Source: Paenibacillus glacialis (GTDB lineage: Bacteria > Bacillota > Bacilli > Paenibacillales > Paenibacillaceae). From it: 64,000 nucleotides of DNA. Below are positions 54,608-63,546 of the stretch, piece after piece (positions within the stretch are counted from its first letter, which is position 1; every line of letters begins with the position of its first letter). The notes under the pieces were generated by a model. The model did no database searches and was not told where the DNA came from. It was given only the letters and a program-made list of their open reading frames with translations. The stretch lies in contig NZ_LVJH01000017.1 in assembly GCF_001637205.1 (NCBI RefSeq), positions 248,001 to 312,000 on the forward strand, written 5' to 3'. The position numbers and the translations under genes were made by a program.

Positions 54608-56010
54608 TTCGTAGAAGTCAGGGATTATTGACTCAATTATATATTTTAACGGACTTTGCTGTGGTACAGATATCATTTCTGCTCGCATGGTGGCTTAAAT
54701 TCGAAAGCGGTTGGATTCCTTATGAGAGTCCGATGCCTATAGAGAAGTATTTACTGTGGAGTTTAATCTACGGTGTGATCGCTAGTGTAACAGGTATTGT
54801 AGTGGCACTCTATTCCCCCAAGAGGAAGAAAAGATTCGCAGATGAATTTATCAAAGTTATACAGGTGCATTTCATCAGTCTGTTCGTATTGATTAGTATT
54901 ATGTTTGTTATGAAAGAAATTGATATCTCGCGTGTTTATCTAGCTTTCTATCTAGGATTTAATATCTTGCTCATTATTTTATATCGGTATTTTCTTAAAG
55001 CTTCTCTTAAGCATTTTCGTGAAAAAGGCTACAATAGACAGTTTGTATTGATCGTGGGTGCAGGTACGCTAGGCAAACGCTTCTACAATAACCTGAAGCA
55101 ATATCCTGAATTAGGCTACGAGGTTGTGGGTTTCTTAGATGATAATCAGGTGTGGGATACACTAGATGAACGACACTATAAGTCGATTCTCGGGAATTTA
55201 GATGATCTTGAAAGTATACTGAATGAAAAACTAATAGACGAAGTAGTACTTGCTTTACCGCTCGACGCACACTCCAAATATACGAATATCATCGTCCTTT
55301 GCGAGAAAGCAGGAGTACGAACACTTATCATACCGGACTTTTTCGATTACTTACCGGCTAGGCCGTACTTCGACAATTTCGCGGGCATGCCCATGATTAA
55401 TGTGAGGGATATTCCACTCGATGTAGCGGGTAACCGGTTGTTCAAGAGACTATTTGATATTATATTCGCGCTCTTTTCCATTATTATAACTTCTCCAATC
55501 TTGCTAGTTGTAGCTATAGGTGTGAAATGTACCTCTCCGGGTCCAATTATATTTAAGCAAGAGCGTGTCGGACTCAATCGCCGTAACTTTATGATGTATA
55601 AATTCCGTTCGATGAAATTTCAGCCTAAGGGCACAGTGGATACAGGATGGACAACTGAGAATGATCCGAGACGAACCCGCTTTGGAACGTTCCTACGCTC
55701 GACTAGCTTAGATGAGCTTCCCCAATTCTTCAATGTGTTGATGGGACATATGAGCGTTGTGGGACCAAGACCGGAACGTCCCTATTATGTGGAACAATTT
55801 CGTGATGAGATCCCTAAATATATGGTGAAACATCATGTTCGTCCAGGTATTACGGGTTTGGCGCAGAGCGAGGGATTACGTGGAGATACCTCAATTGAAG
55901 ATCGGATTAACCACGATATTTTCTATATTGAGAACTGGACCATCCTGTTAGATGTCAAAATCATTATAAAGACGATTAAGAACGGCTTTAAGAATAACAA
56001 TGCCTACTAA
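54604..56010 (+). CDS. undecaprenyl-phosphate sugar phosphotransferase (WcaJ/WbaP/WsaP-like)
   Basis: 468 residues from ATG 54604, after GGAGG, overlapping the GT2 gene. Four N-terminal membrane helices (about 10-125), a CoA-binding-like cytoplasmic domain (about 145-250, VLIVGAGTLGKRFYNN), a further membrane segment (about 285-305) and the catalytic PNPT domain with KRLFDIIFAL, GPIIFKQERVG, YKFRSMK, RSTSLDELPQF and GPRPERP. It starts the glycan by moving a hexose-1-phosphate (Gal or Glc in relatives) to undecaprenyl phosphate. In Geobacillus and P. alvei the homologous WsaP/WsfP starts the S-layer glycan. Confidence 0.94.
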   Translation: MIRRSQGLLTQLYILTDFAVVQISFLLAWWLKFESGWIPYESPMPIEKYLLWSLIYGVIASVTGIVVALYSPKRKKRFADEFIKVIQVHFISLFVLISIMFVMKEIDISRVYLAFYLGFNILLIILYRYFLKASLKHFREKGYNRQFVLIVGAGTLGKRFYNNLKQYPELGYEVVGFLDDNQVWDTLDERHYKSILGNLDDLESILNEKLIDEVVLALPLDAHSKYTNIIVLCEKAGVRTLIIPDFFDYLPARPYFDNFAGMPMINVRDIPLDVAGNRLFKRLFDIIFALFSIIITSPILLVVAIGVKCTSPGPIIFKQERVGLNRRNFMMYKFRSMKFQPKGTVDTGWTTENDPRRTRFGTFLRSTSLDELPQFFNVLMGHMSVVGPRPERPYYVEQFRDEIPKYMVKHHVRPGITGLAQSEGLRGDTSIEDRINHDIFYIENWTILLDVKIIIKTIKNGFKNNNAY

Positions 56011-56020
56011 GTAAATTACG

Positions 56021-56066
56021 AGACTGTTCCTTGAGCTTATTGCTTAAGTAGCAGTCTGTTTTATTT
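56021..56066 (+). terminator. terminator at the end of the glycan locus
   Basis: A two-part stem (AGACTG with CAGTCT outside, CTTGAGC with GCTTAAG inside) is followed by GTTTTATTTT. It begins 10 bp after the phosphotransferase stop. Confidence 0.75.
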
Positions 56067-56155
56067 TCACACCTGAATGCCTCTAACCTACACGCCATCA
56101 ATTTGACTTCATCTCAGCACGGTTAACGAATCACCCCAATTTCTCTCCTTCTTAT

Positions 56156-56169
56156 TGTAAGCGTTTACA
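56156..56169. promoter_or_regulatory. cre site 1 (CcpA operator)
   Basis: TGTAAGCGTTTACA fits the catabolite-responsive-element consensus TGWAARCGYTWNCW at every position. It is 313 bp before the first permease gene. Confidence 0.75.
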
Positions 56170-56400
56170 TGTTATTATTGATCTCTCAGTAAGAATCCGT
56201 GATAAAGTATCTGTCAGTTAGTATGGATAGCGATAGGTGAAATTTGCGCAGAGGAATAAACAGCGGCTTTTTATCAAGAATGACACATGTTATCTAGCGC
56301 TATTAAACCCACTATTTATTGAATTATGCCCGTTGTATAAGGTTTTTGGGCGTTAGAAAATGACATATTTACGAATGTAGCTGCTGTTGGGTATGTTTTA
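56170..56400. other. intergenic stretch between the two cre sites
   Basis: No gene is visible. The stretch presumably holds the promoter of the sugar-uptake operon, but no -10/-35 pair stands out. Confidence 0.35.
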
Positions 56401-56414
56401 TGTAAGCGCTAACA
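56401..56414. promoter_or_regulatory. cre site 2 (CcpA operator)
   Basis: TGTAAGCGCTAACA also fits the cre consensus at all positions. It lies 68 bp before the permease start, a position where bound CcpA would block transcription. Confidence 0.78.
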
Positions 56415-56481
56415 TATATGAGGGATTAGCGTTGGTAACATTTCCAGAGAAACACTAACCAAATCAGGAAAGGGGGATACT

Positions 56482-57450
56482 ATGCAGGAAACAAAAAGTA
56501 ACATCATGAGTAGCGTGATCCCGAAAGTTAAGGGGAAGAAGGAAAAGAAGAAGAGCTGGAACAAGATAGTTCAGAACTGGGAATTATATATATTCATTGC
56601 ACCAGCATTCTTGTATTTCCTTATTTTCCATTATGGACCGATGTATGGTATCCAGATTGCGTTTAAGAACTTTATTCCTACCAAAGGTATTATGGGAAGT
56701 TCGTGGGTTGGATTTGATCATTTCACTCGCTTTTTTAACTCGTATTACTTTTGGGATTTGCTCTGGAACACGCTTAGTATTAGCCTGTATGAATTGGCTA
56801 TCGGGTTTCCAATTCCGATTATCCTGGCGCTAGCATTTAATGAAGTGAAGAACGGGTCATTTAAAAAGTTGGCTCAGACCGTAACATATGCGCCTCATTT
56901 TATTTCCGTCGTCGTAATGGGCGGTATGATCATAACATTCTTGTCTCCTTCATCGGGTATGGTCGTTCATTTGATTGAATGGTTGGGATTTGACGCACCT
57001 CAATTCTTGACAGATCCCAAATGGTTCAAGACGATGTATGTGTTCTCTGGCGTTTGGCAGAGTGCAGGTTGGGGAACGATTATTTATTTAGCAGCTTTGT
57101 CCGGCGTGGATCCGCAGCAACATGAAGCAGCTATAATTGATGGAGCATCGCGGTTTCAACGTATCAGATATATTAACATTCCAGTCATTATTCCAACTAT
57201 GACGATTCTATTGATTCTGAATGTGGGTAGTTTGCTAGGCGTAGGGTTTGAGAAAATACTACTATTGCAGAATCCGCTGAACATGGGAGCATCGGACGTC
57301 ATTTCGACATTCGTATATCGCTCGGGGCTAGTGGATGCTCAATATAGTTTCTCTACTGCAGTAGGATTGTTTAACTCGGTTGTTAACGCGTTCCTATTAA
57401 TTACGGTGAATCAGATCGTACGTCGTACCAATGAGAACAGTTTATGGTAG
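56482..57450 (+). CDS. carbohydrate ABC transporter permease (LplB/YtmB-type)
   Basis: 322 residues from ATG 56482 after AAAGGGGGA. A basic N-terminus leads to six membrane helices; the coupling loop that docks on the ATPase is EAAIIDGASRFQRIRYINIP. The LplB group imports complex oligosaccharides in Paenibacillus together with an LplC-type permease and a large lipoprotein, both encoded next. No ATPase gene is present, so it probably uses a shared MsmX-type ATPase, as usual for this family. Two cre sites upstream suggest repression by preferred sugars. Confidence 0.9.
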   Translation: MQETKSNIMSSVIPKVKGKKEKKKSWNKIVQNWELYIFIAPAFLYFLIFHYGPMYGIQIAFKNFIPTKGIMGSSWVGFDHFTRFFNSYYFWDLLWNTLSISLYELAIGFPIPIILALAFNEVKNGSFKKLAQTVTYAPHFISVVVMGGMIITFLSPSSGMVVHLIEWLGFDAPQFLTDPKWFKTMYVFSGVWQSAGWGTIIYLAALSGVDPQQHEAAIIDGASRFQRIRYINIPVIIPTMTILLILNVGSLLGVGFEKILLLQNPLNMGASDVISTFVYRSGLVDAQYSFSTAVGLFNSVVNAFLLITVNQIVRRTNENSLW

Positions 57451-57467
57451 AGGAAGGGGGGAGGTAA

Positions 57468-58376
57468 ATGGTTATCACCGTTAAGGAAACTGGACGAGAC
57501 AAGGTATTCGCTATTTGTATATATATTTATGTATTTCTGGCCTTTATTATCGTGGCTTATCCTGTGGTGTATATGCTTAGTGCTTCCATTAGTGATCCGA
57601 AGCTTGTCAGTTCCGGTGAAATGTGGCTGTGGCCTAAAGGTATTACGTTTGATGGTTACAAGAGAGTATTCGAGAACGCAAGTATATGGAGAGGGTACGG
57701 GAATACCATCCTTTATACCGTATTGGGAACGATGATCAATCTGATCGTCACGTTGCCGGCAGCATACGCGTTGAGTCGCAAGGACTTTGTTGGACGTAAC
57801 TTTTTCATGGGTATGTTCATGGTCACGATGTTCTTCGGAGGGGGCCTTGTACCGAGCTATTTACTTATTAAAAACCTAGGTATGGTAGATACCATATGGG
57901 CGATCGTGATCCCATCGGCAGCATCGATCTGGAATATCATTGTATCTCGGACGTTTTTTCAGTCTACTATTCCGAATGAATTGCAAGAAGCCGCCCAAAT
58001 TGACGGATGCACGAATATGCGCCTGTTCTTCCAAATCGTTCTTCCTTTGTCGATGCCGATCATTGCCGTTATGGGATTGTTCTACGGTGTAGGGAATTGG
58101 AATAGCTATTTCTCGGCTCTTATTTATTTAAACGATGAATCTAAATTTCCACTACAATTGATCTTACGTCAAATTCTAGTTCTACAAGAAATGTCCGCAC
58201 AACCAGGTGGATCAATGGATGCGACGACGGCGTTGGCACTTAATAGTAAGGCAGAAGTCGCAGCTCTGGTTAAATACGCAGTCATTATCGTAGCAACATT
58301 GCCAATTATCGCAATTTATCCGTTCCTTCAGCGTTATTTTGTACAAGGTGTCATGATTGGTTCCGTTAAGGGCTGA
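57468..58376 (+). CDS. carbohydrate ABC transporter permease (LplC/YtcP-type)
   Basis: 302 residues from ATG 57468 after GGGGGGAGG. Six membrane helices and the EAA loop ELQEAAQIDGCTNMRLFFQIVLPLS mark it as the second channel subunit (loop core EAAQIDGCTN). It pairs with the permease encoded 17 bp upstream. Length and layout are normal for the LplC family. Confidence 0.9.
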   Translation: MVITVKETGRDKVFAICIYIYVFLAFIIVAYPVVYMLSASISDPKLVSSGEMWLWPKGITFDGYKRVFENASIWRGYGNTILYTVLGTMINLIVTLPAAYALSRKDFVGRNFFMGMFMVTMFFGGGLVPSYLLIKNLGMVDTIWAIVIPSAASIWNIIVSRTFFQSTIPNELQEAAQIDGCTNMRLFFQIVLPLSMPIIAVMGLFYGVGNWNSYFSALIYLNDESKFPLQLILRQILVLQEMSAQPGGSMDATTALALNSKAEVAALVKYAVIIVATLPIIAIYPFLQRYFVQGVMIGSVKG

Positions 58377-58415
58377 TCTTATCCATTAATGATATTAAAA
58401 GGGGAGAAATATGTT

Positions 58416-60014
58416 ATGAAAAAAATACGTAAAGCGTCAGCCATGTTGTTATGTCTCACCCTGTCCATGTCCATATTAGCAGCTTGCGGCTCATCCAATG
58501 AGGGTTCAAAAGAAGCCAGTACTTCCAACACAGCTGAAGACGTGAAAAAAGAGGGTTTCCCGATTGTTAGCAAGCCGCTTACCTTGAAGATGATGTCGCA
58601 GGACTTAGGCATTCAGGATTGGACCCAAATGCCTGCGCTTCAAGAAATGGAGAAATTATCAGGCATCAAGATGGAATACAATAACGCGACACAGGACAGT
58701 TTCTTAACGAAGAAGAACCTCGTGTTTGCTAGTGGTAATTTGCCAGACATATTCTATGCAGCGGATCTTAAACCTTCGGAACAAGTGAAATACGGAAGTC
58801 AGGGTGTGCTTATTCCACTCGAAGATTTGATTGATAATTACGCACCTAACCTCAAAAAAATTCTCGATGAATATCCGGATATCCGCAAGTCAATTACGAC
58901 GCCTGATGGTCATATCTATGCGTTACCGAACATCGATTTGTCTGCCGTCTGGTACCGCGGTCCGATGTGGTATAACGGGAAGTTCTTGAAAGCTCTTGAT
59001 GTAACAGAACCTAAGACAACGGAAGAGCTGTACACCTATTTGAAGCGTGTTAAGGAAGAGGATCCGAACGGTAATGGTAAACAAGATGAGGTTCCGCTTT
59101 CATCCGTGAAGCTTGACGATTTACGCATGTACTTCTTTGGATTCTGGGGGATGTATAACGAGGATATTTATGTCGATAAGCAAGACAAAGTACACTACCC
59201 ATTTATAGAAGAGGGATACAAAGGTTATGTAACATTCATGAATCGTTTGTGGAATGAGAACCTACTCGACCACGAGACGTTCTCACAGACGAATGATCAG
59301 AAGAAGGCTAAAGGGGTAAAAAATCAACTGGCACTGTTCAGCGATTGGTTTCCTAGCTTCACCTTGGGTGGCGATCCTGACGGCAGCAATCCTATGATGA
59401 CACCAGTGAAGAGTGAAATCGCTGATTCTCCTGTTTACGGTAAACATCCGGGCCTTTCTACGTTCGGTACCTTTGCCATTACTAGCAGCAATCCAGCTCC
59501 AGAAGCTTCGATGCGTTGGGTGGACTACCAATACAGTTATGATGGTGCATCTATGTTTGGACAAGGTCCTGAGAACATCCTTTGGAAATATACAGACAAA
59601 GAGAACCACGTAAAAGAATGGCTTCCTGTTCCTGACGGTGGTGGCCGTGATGAATATCGTGGGAAGATCACACCAAATAATGGTATCGTTCCTCCAGGTA
59701 TGAACCGAAGCGATATTTATAACGGATTAAGAAGTGATTTCGACCTATGGCTTGATAAGGAAAATGCGGAGAAGTTGCTTCCGATCGCCAGAGGGCCTTT
59801 CCCAAGTGTTTATTTATCGAATGAAGAGCAAGACGAGACTTCCGCTTTGAGATCCGATTTGGATGCGTATGTCAAACAAATGGAAGCGAAATTCGTAACG
59901 GGACAGGAGCCACTCGCTAATTGGGATAAATATAAGGCTCAAGTTGAAAAAATGGGAGGTAATCGTATTGTAGAAATTTATCAGGCTGCATACGATCGTT
60001 GGAACGCCAAGTAA
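58416..60014 (+). CDS. sugar-binding lipoprotein of ABC transporter (LplA-type)
   Basis: 532 residues from ATG 58416, nine bases after AAAGGGGAG. The lipoprotein signal is MKKIRKASAMLLCL followed by lipobox LAAC, with Cys24 as the lipidated residue, then a Ser/Asn/Glu-rich linker and an SBP_bac_1-type fold with features usual in this long subgroup (EDPNGNGKQDEVP). It captures the oligosaccharide outside the membrane for the two permeases upstream. The substrate cannot be told; large size suits pectin- or hemicellulose-derived oligosaccharides. Confidence 0.9.
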   Translation: MKKIRKASAMLLCLTLSMSILAACGSSNEGSKEASTSNTAEDVKKEGFPIVSKPLTLKMMSQDLGIQDWTQMPALQEMEKLSGIKMEYNNATQDSFLTKKNLVFASGNLPDIFYAADLKPSEQVKYGSQGVLIPLEDLIDNYAPNLKKILDEYPDIRKSITTPDGHIYALPNIDLSAVWYRGPMWYNGKFLKALDVTEPKTTEELYTYLKRVKEEDPNGNGKQDEVPLSSVKLDDLRMYFFGFWGMYNEDIYVDKQDKVHYPFIEEGYKGYVTFMNRLWNENLLDHETFSQTNDQKKAKGVKNQLALFSDWFPSFTLGGDPDGSNPMMTPVKSEIADSPVYGKHPGLSTFGTFAITSSNPAPEASMRWVDYQYSYDGASMFGQGPENILWKYTDKENHVKEWLPVPDGGGRDEYRGKITPNNGIVPPGMNRSDIYNGLRSDFDLWLDKENAEKLLPIARGPFPSVYLSNEEQDETSALRSDLDAYVKQMEAKFVTGQEPLANWDKYKAQVEKMGGNRIVEIYQAAYDRWNAK

Positions 60015-60037
60015 CACATAGACCTGTCCAACCATGA

Positions 60038-60087
60038 GATGCAATGCTAACCGGATCATGCAACATGATGATCGGTTAGATTGCATC
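60038..60087. terminator. stem-loop between convergent lipoprotein and regulator genes
   Basis: ATGCAATGCTAACCG pairs imperfectly with CGGTTAGATTGCAT around an AT-rich loop. There is no strong T-run, so termination strength is uncertain, but the position between converging genes fits. Confidence 0.5.
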
Positions 60088-60091
60088 ACGG

Positions 60092-62389
60092 TTATTCTTC
60101 AACGAGTTCAGGTGTGGATTCAATCAGTTCATTCTCTTTGTGAAGTTTACGGTATTGGCCGGGTGTATACCCGGTTTCCTTCTTAAATTTACGAATGAAG
60201 TTCGGTGTATCGAGATAACCGACGCGCATAATAATGTCTTTTAACGGGTCATTTGTCATTGTTAGTTGATGCATAACTTCTTCCATTCTTTTTTGCCATA
60301 TGTATGGGATGAAGTTTACTCCCATCTTTTCTTTGAAAGAACGACTGACATGCGAAGGTGAGATATCGAACTCGAAGGATATCGTCTCTAGACTGAGCGT
60401 GTGGTCCATATAGTGATTGTCAATGTAGACAATAACCTGATCCATCAGGGAATGCTCCTTCTTTGTTTGATTACGCTCGACCTGAGCGCAGATCCGAGAA
60501 GCAAGGCTTAAGAAACTGTGCTCTAATTCATCCAATGAATTGAACATCACATGGGGGGCCATTTCCTGCATTGCATTATCGATGCCGAGTTCAGATGCTG
60601 TCTTCAGCATCGTATTCAGAATATCAAAACAGATGCAGCGCATAAGCAGTGAAGAAATTTCTGGTGTATGCAAATTACGGAATACTGTGCTGATTATCTG
60701 TGCTGCTACATCATAACTTCCTAGCTTCAAGCTTTGTGAAAGTTTCAGTAGTTCGTTATCTGGAATCCAGAACGTTTGGTCGGACGTATAGGACAGCTTC
60801 TCGAAATAAGTGACGGTGCCATGGTCGGTTGATATGCGTAATTCGGATGCCGAACAGGCCTCAATAAAGGATTGATTAAAATGATCAGGACTCAAATAAC
60901 AGGTCCCGACGCCAATCGATGGAATAACGTTGACCATTTCGAGGATATTACCACGTATCGCTTCGACAATATGTTGGACATGGACGAATTCTTGCAACTC
61001 GACATGTAGGTTGAAGCTGATAATGAGAGCGAGCTGATCCGGTTGAGGGAGTTCGACGCTGTAGGCATATGTATCAAGGTCGGGGATCTCCATCTGGGCA
61101 AGAAGCTCGATGATTTCTAGTCTGTCTTGTTTGTTATTCTGTTCGTCTTCAAGTGCCCCCCACCCAATCACCATAACGAAGTGGTGAGTTCGGTCGAATT
61201 GAAGATCGAACGTTTGTAAGAGTTCTGGCGTCTGACTCTGGGCATTTCCGTATTTCAAGAGCATGAAGAGAAAGTGATTTCGTGCATAGGGCTCTTGAAG
61301 GTCTACTCGCGAGCTGTAATCTAGAAGCGCTGTCCGAATTCGCTCAAGCTCGTTTCCTTGCAGGACAGGTTCATCGGCTAGTCGGTTTGGTTTGGCGTTG
61401 GCATAAGCGAACTCCGCTAGAGTGGATATAGGTTGATATTGAATTCGGGCGAGCATGATCGCAATCGCGGCACCGACGAGCACAACGATGGAGAACAACA
61501 TGACGATGAAACTGCGAACATGCAGGACGCTGCTGAAGAATTGAGCACTAGGCATCAATGTCACATATGTCCATCCGTTATTTTCTGATTTAACGGATAC
61601 GATGGAATGCTGCTTGCCGTTTAATGTCTGACTATGAATCCCCGGCGATAGCCCAAATAAGGAGTTGGCATCAGCCTCGATAAGGGATTCACCACCATGA
61701 CGGTTATCGGTTAGAATTTGGCCGTTGTTATCAAAAATATAAGATAGCCCTTGGTAATTGCCCAGAATCGAATCGATTAATCCTGTGAGTTGAGCTTCTT
61801 TGATGAAGTACATGACCGTTCCGTGGGGGCTAGGGCTGTTCGGTGTAATCGGAACAAGATAAGCCAGAATTGTTTGTTCAAAAGAGTTGCGATTAAGGAG
61901 ATCGGCTGGGCGCATCGTTGGGAATTTAATACTGTTCAAATCTTGGTTAAGGTCTTTAGGAGTCCAATTATCGAAACGGTACTTACCCGTAAACACGTCT
62001 AGGCTCGACATACCTTCTGAAGAGTAAATCTGTTCATCGTTGTGAAAGTATAAGAATATGTCACTGATGATGGAATTGGGTGCTTTATATTGATCCAGTG
62101 CTTGAATGGCTTCTCTGCTAGAATAGGGATCGTGAACGCGATATGAAGTAAGTCTCTCGTCATAGGAGATACGCGATGCGACGTCACTCATTTCTTTCAT
62201 CCGGTCGTCAATGATATTTTTGGTTTGTCTTAATTGAATGAGATGAGAGTTTTCAATTTCAGCCCGGAGATTGCTGACAGCGTTTTCATAGATGAATACA
62301 GTAATAAGGACTAAAGGGATTAGTAGAATGAATAAGTAGGACCAGATATATTTCAAGAATAGTTTGGACTTGAAGTAACTCAGTTTCAT
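60092..62389 (-). CDS. membrane-bound AraC-family transcriptional regulator
   Basis: 765 residues from ATG 62389, eight bases after AGGAGG. Two membrane helices (about 12-35 and 285-310) enclose an extracellular sensor region of the Cache type; a cytoplasmic linker follows, and the last 100 residues are a double helix-turn-helix AraC domain (LSLETISFEFDISPSHVSRSF, then DIIMRVGYLDTPNFIRKFKKETG; key motif GYLDTPNFIRKFK). This one-piece sensor-regulator is typical of Paenibacillus and often sits beside LplABC-type uptake genes, which it likely activates on sensing the sugar. Confidence 0.9.
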   Translation of the reverse strand: MKLSYFKSKLFLKYIWSYLFILLIPLVLITVFIYENAVSNLRAEIENSHLIQLRQTKNIIDDRMKEMSDVASRISYDERLTSYRVHDPYSSREAIQALDQYKAPNSIISDIFLYFHNDEQIYSSEGMSSLDVFTGKYRFDNWTPKDLNQDLNSIKFPTMRPADLLNRNSFEQTILAYLVPITPNSPSPHGTVMYFIKEAQLTGLIDSILGNYQGLSYIFDNNGQILTDNRHGGESLIEADANSLFGLSPGIHSQTLNGKQHSIVSVKSENNGWTYVTLMPSAQFFSSVLHVRSFIVMLFSIVVLVGAAIAIMLARIQYQPISTLAEFAYANAKPNRLADEPVLQGNELERIRTALLDYSSRVDLQEPYARNHFLFMLLKYGNAQSQTPELLQTFDLQFDRTHHFVMVIGWGALEDEQNNKQDRLEIIELLAQMEIPDLDTYAYSVELPQPDQLALIISFNLHVELQEFVHVQHIVEAIRGNILEMVNVIPSIGVGTCYLSPDHFNQSFIEACSASELRISTDHGTVTYFEKLSYTSDQTFWIPDNELLKLSQSLKLGSYDVAAQIISTVFRNLHTPEISSLLMRCICFDILNTMLKTASELGIDNAMQEMAPHVMFNSLDELEHSFLSLASRICAQVERNQTKKEHSLMDQVIVYIDNHYMDHTLSLETISFEFDISPSHVSRSFKEKMGVNFIPYIWQKRMEEVMHQLTMTNDPLKDIIMRVGYLDTPNFIRKFKKETGYTPGQYRKLHKENELIESTPELVEE

Positions 62390-62517
62390 GTATCTAGCCT
62401 CCTGAAGTTAATCAATGGTGAATTTCTATGTATATGATAACAAGAAACCCAACCAAATACGAGTAGGACGACTAATAGATTACCGATCAGAACACATATA
62501 CAACTGGAGGAAATTAC

Positions 62518-63540
62518 GTGAACCTAAGTGGTGTGATGGAGCCGAATATTGAATATGCACCGAAACATTATATTTGTAGACGCGCAACCGAGTTGCTCGT
62601 TCTGGATGGTCGTGTGGATAAACCGTTCTGGGCCGAAGCAGATTGGAGTGACGATTTCGTTGATATTGAAGGGGATCTTCGCCCGAATCCTGCCAAGCGA
62701 ACACGGGTGAAAATGCTGTGGGACGATGAGTATTTTTACTTTGCAGCGGAATTGATAGAAGACCAGATTTGGGCTACGTTGACGGAACGAGAATCGGTTA
62801 TTTTTTATGATAATGATTTTGAAATTTTCATTGACCCTGATGGAGATACGCACCAATATTACGAATTCGAAGTTAATGCGTTGAACACGGTATGGGATCT
62901 AATGTTGGTTAAGCCATATCGCGATGGTGGGCCTCCGGTTAACGGTTGGGATATTAACGGACTCAAGACGGCAGTACATATTGACGGTGAATTGAATTGT
63001 CCAGATGCGGCTAATCGAAAATGGAGTGTTGAGGTGGCTATGCCTTGGACTAGCTTACGAGAGTGTGCTAACGAAGGACGCCCGCCGGTAAAAAATGAGT
63101 TCTGGCGTGTCAATTTCTCTAGGGTTGAGTGGCGCACAGAGGTTAAGGACGGCGAATACTCCAAGGTTCAGAATCCAGACACGGGTAAACCTTATCCAGA
63201 GGATAATTGGGTGTGGTCTCCTATGGGGATTATTAATATGCATTACCCAGAATTATGGGGTTATGTCGTGTTTGCCGATAAGGAAGGTCCGGAACAGTTT
63301 GAGCTGTCGTCGGATGAGCGAATGAAGTGGGAGCTACGCAAGCTTTATTATCGCGAGCGTAATTTCTTCGAAGAGCATGGTGAATTTACCACAGATGTGA
63401 AGCTGTTGATGGGGGACGAGTCGTGGAGCATAACACCGACAATCGAGCTAACTAGTAGACTATTTCAGATTTCAGCGCCTTCATCCGACGGAACTGCAAC
63501 TCTATATATCAGAGAAGACGGAAAGTTATGGAAGGAGTAA
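62518..63540 (+). CDS. CBM9-like carbohydrate-binding protein
   Basis: 340 residues from GTG 62518, seven bases after GGAGG. It has no signal peptide, so it is probably cytoplasmic. Residues about 25-250 match the CBM9/DOMON-like beta-sandwich: LDGRVDKPFWAEADWSDDF, VKMLWDDEYFYFAAEL, DNDFEIFIDPDGD, YEFEVNALNTVWDL, WSVEVAMPW and FWRVNFSRVEW. In xylanases this module binds sugar ends; as a stand-alone protein in Paenibacillus its role is not known. It is divergent from the AraC regulator and followed at once by another gene, so it likely belongs to the same regulon. Confidence 0.82.
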   Translation: MNLSGVMEPNIEYAPKHYICRRATELLVLDGRVDKPFWAEADWSDDFVDIEGDLRPNPAKRTRVKMLWDDEYFYFAAELIEDQIWATLTERESVIFYDNDFEIFIDPDGDTHQYYEFEVNALNTVWDLMLVKPYRDGGPPVNGWDINGLKTAVHIDGELNCPDAANRKWSVEVAMPWTSLRECANEGRPPVKNEFWRVNFSRVEWRTEVKDGEYSKVQNPDTGKPYPEDNWVWSPMGIINMHYPELWGYVVFADKEGPEQFELSSDERMKWELRKLYYRERNFFEEHGEFTTDVKLLMGDESWSITPTIELTSRLFQISAPSSDGTATLYIREDGKLWKE

Positions 63541-63546
63541 TGATGA

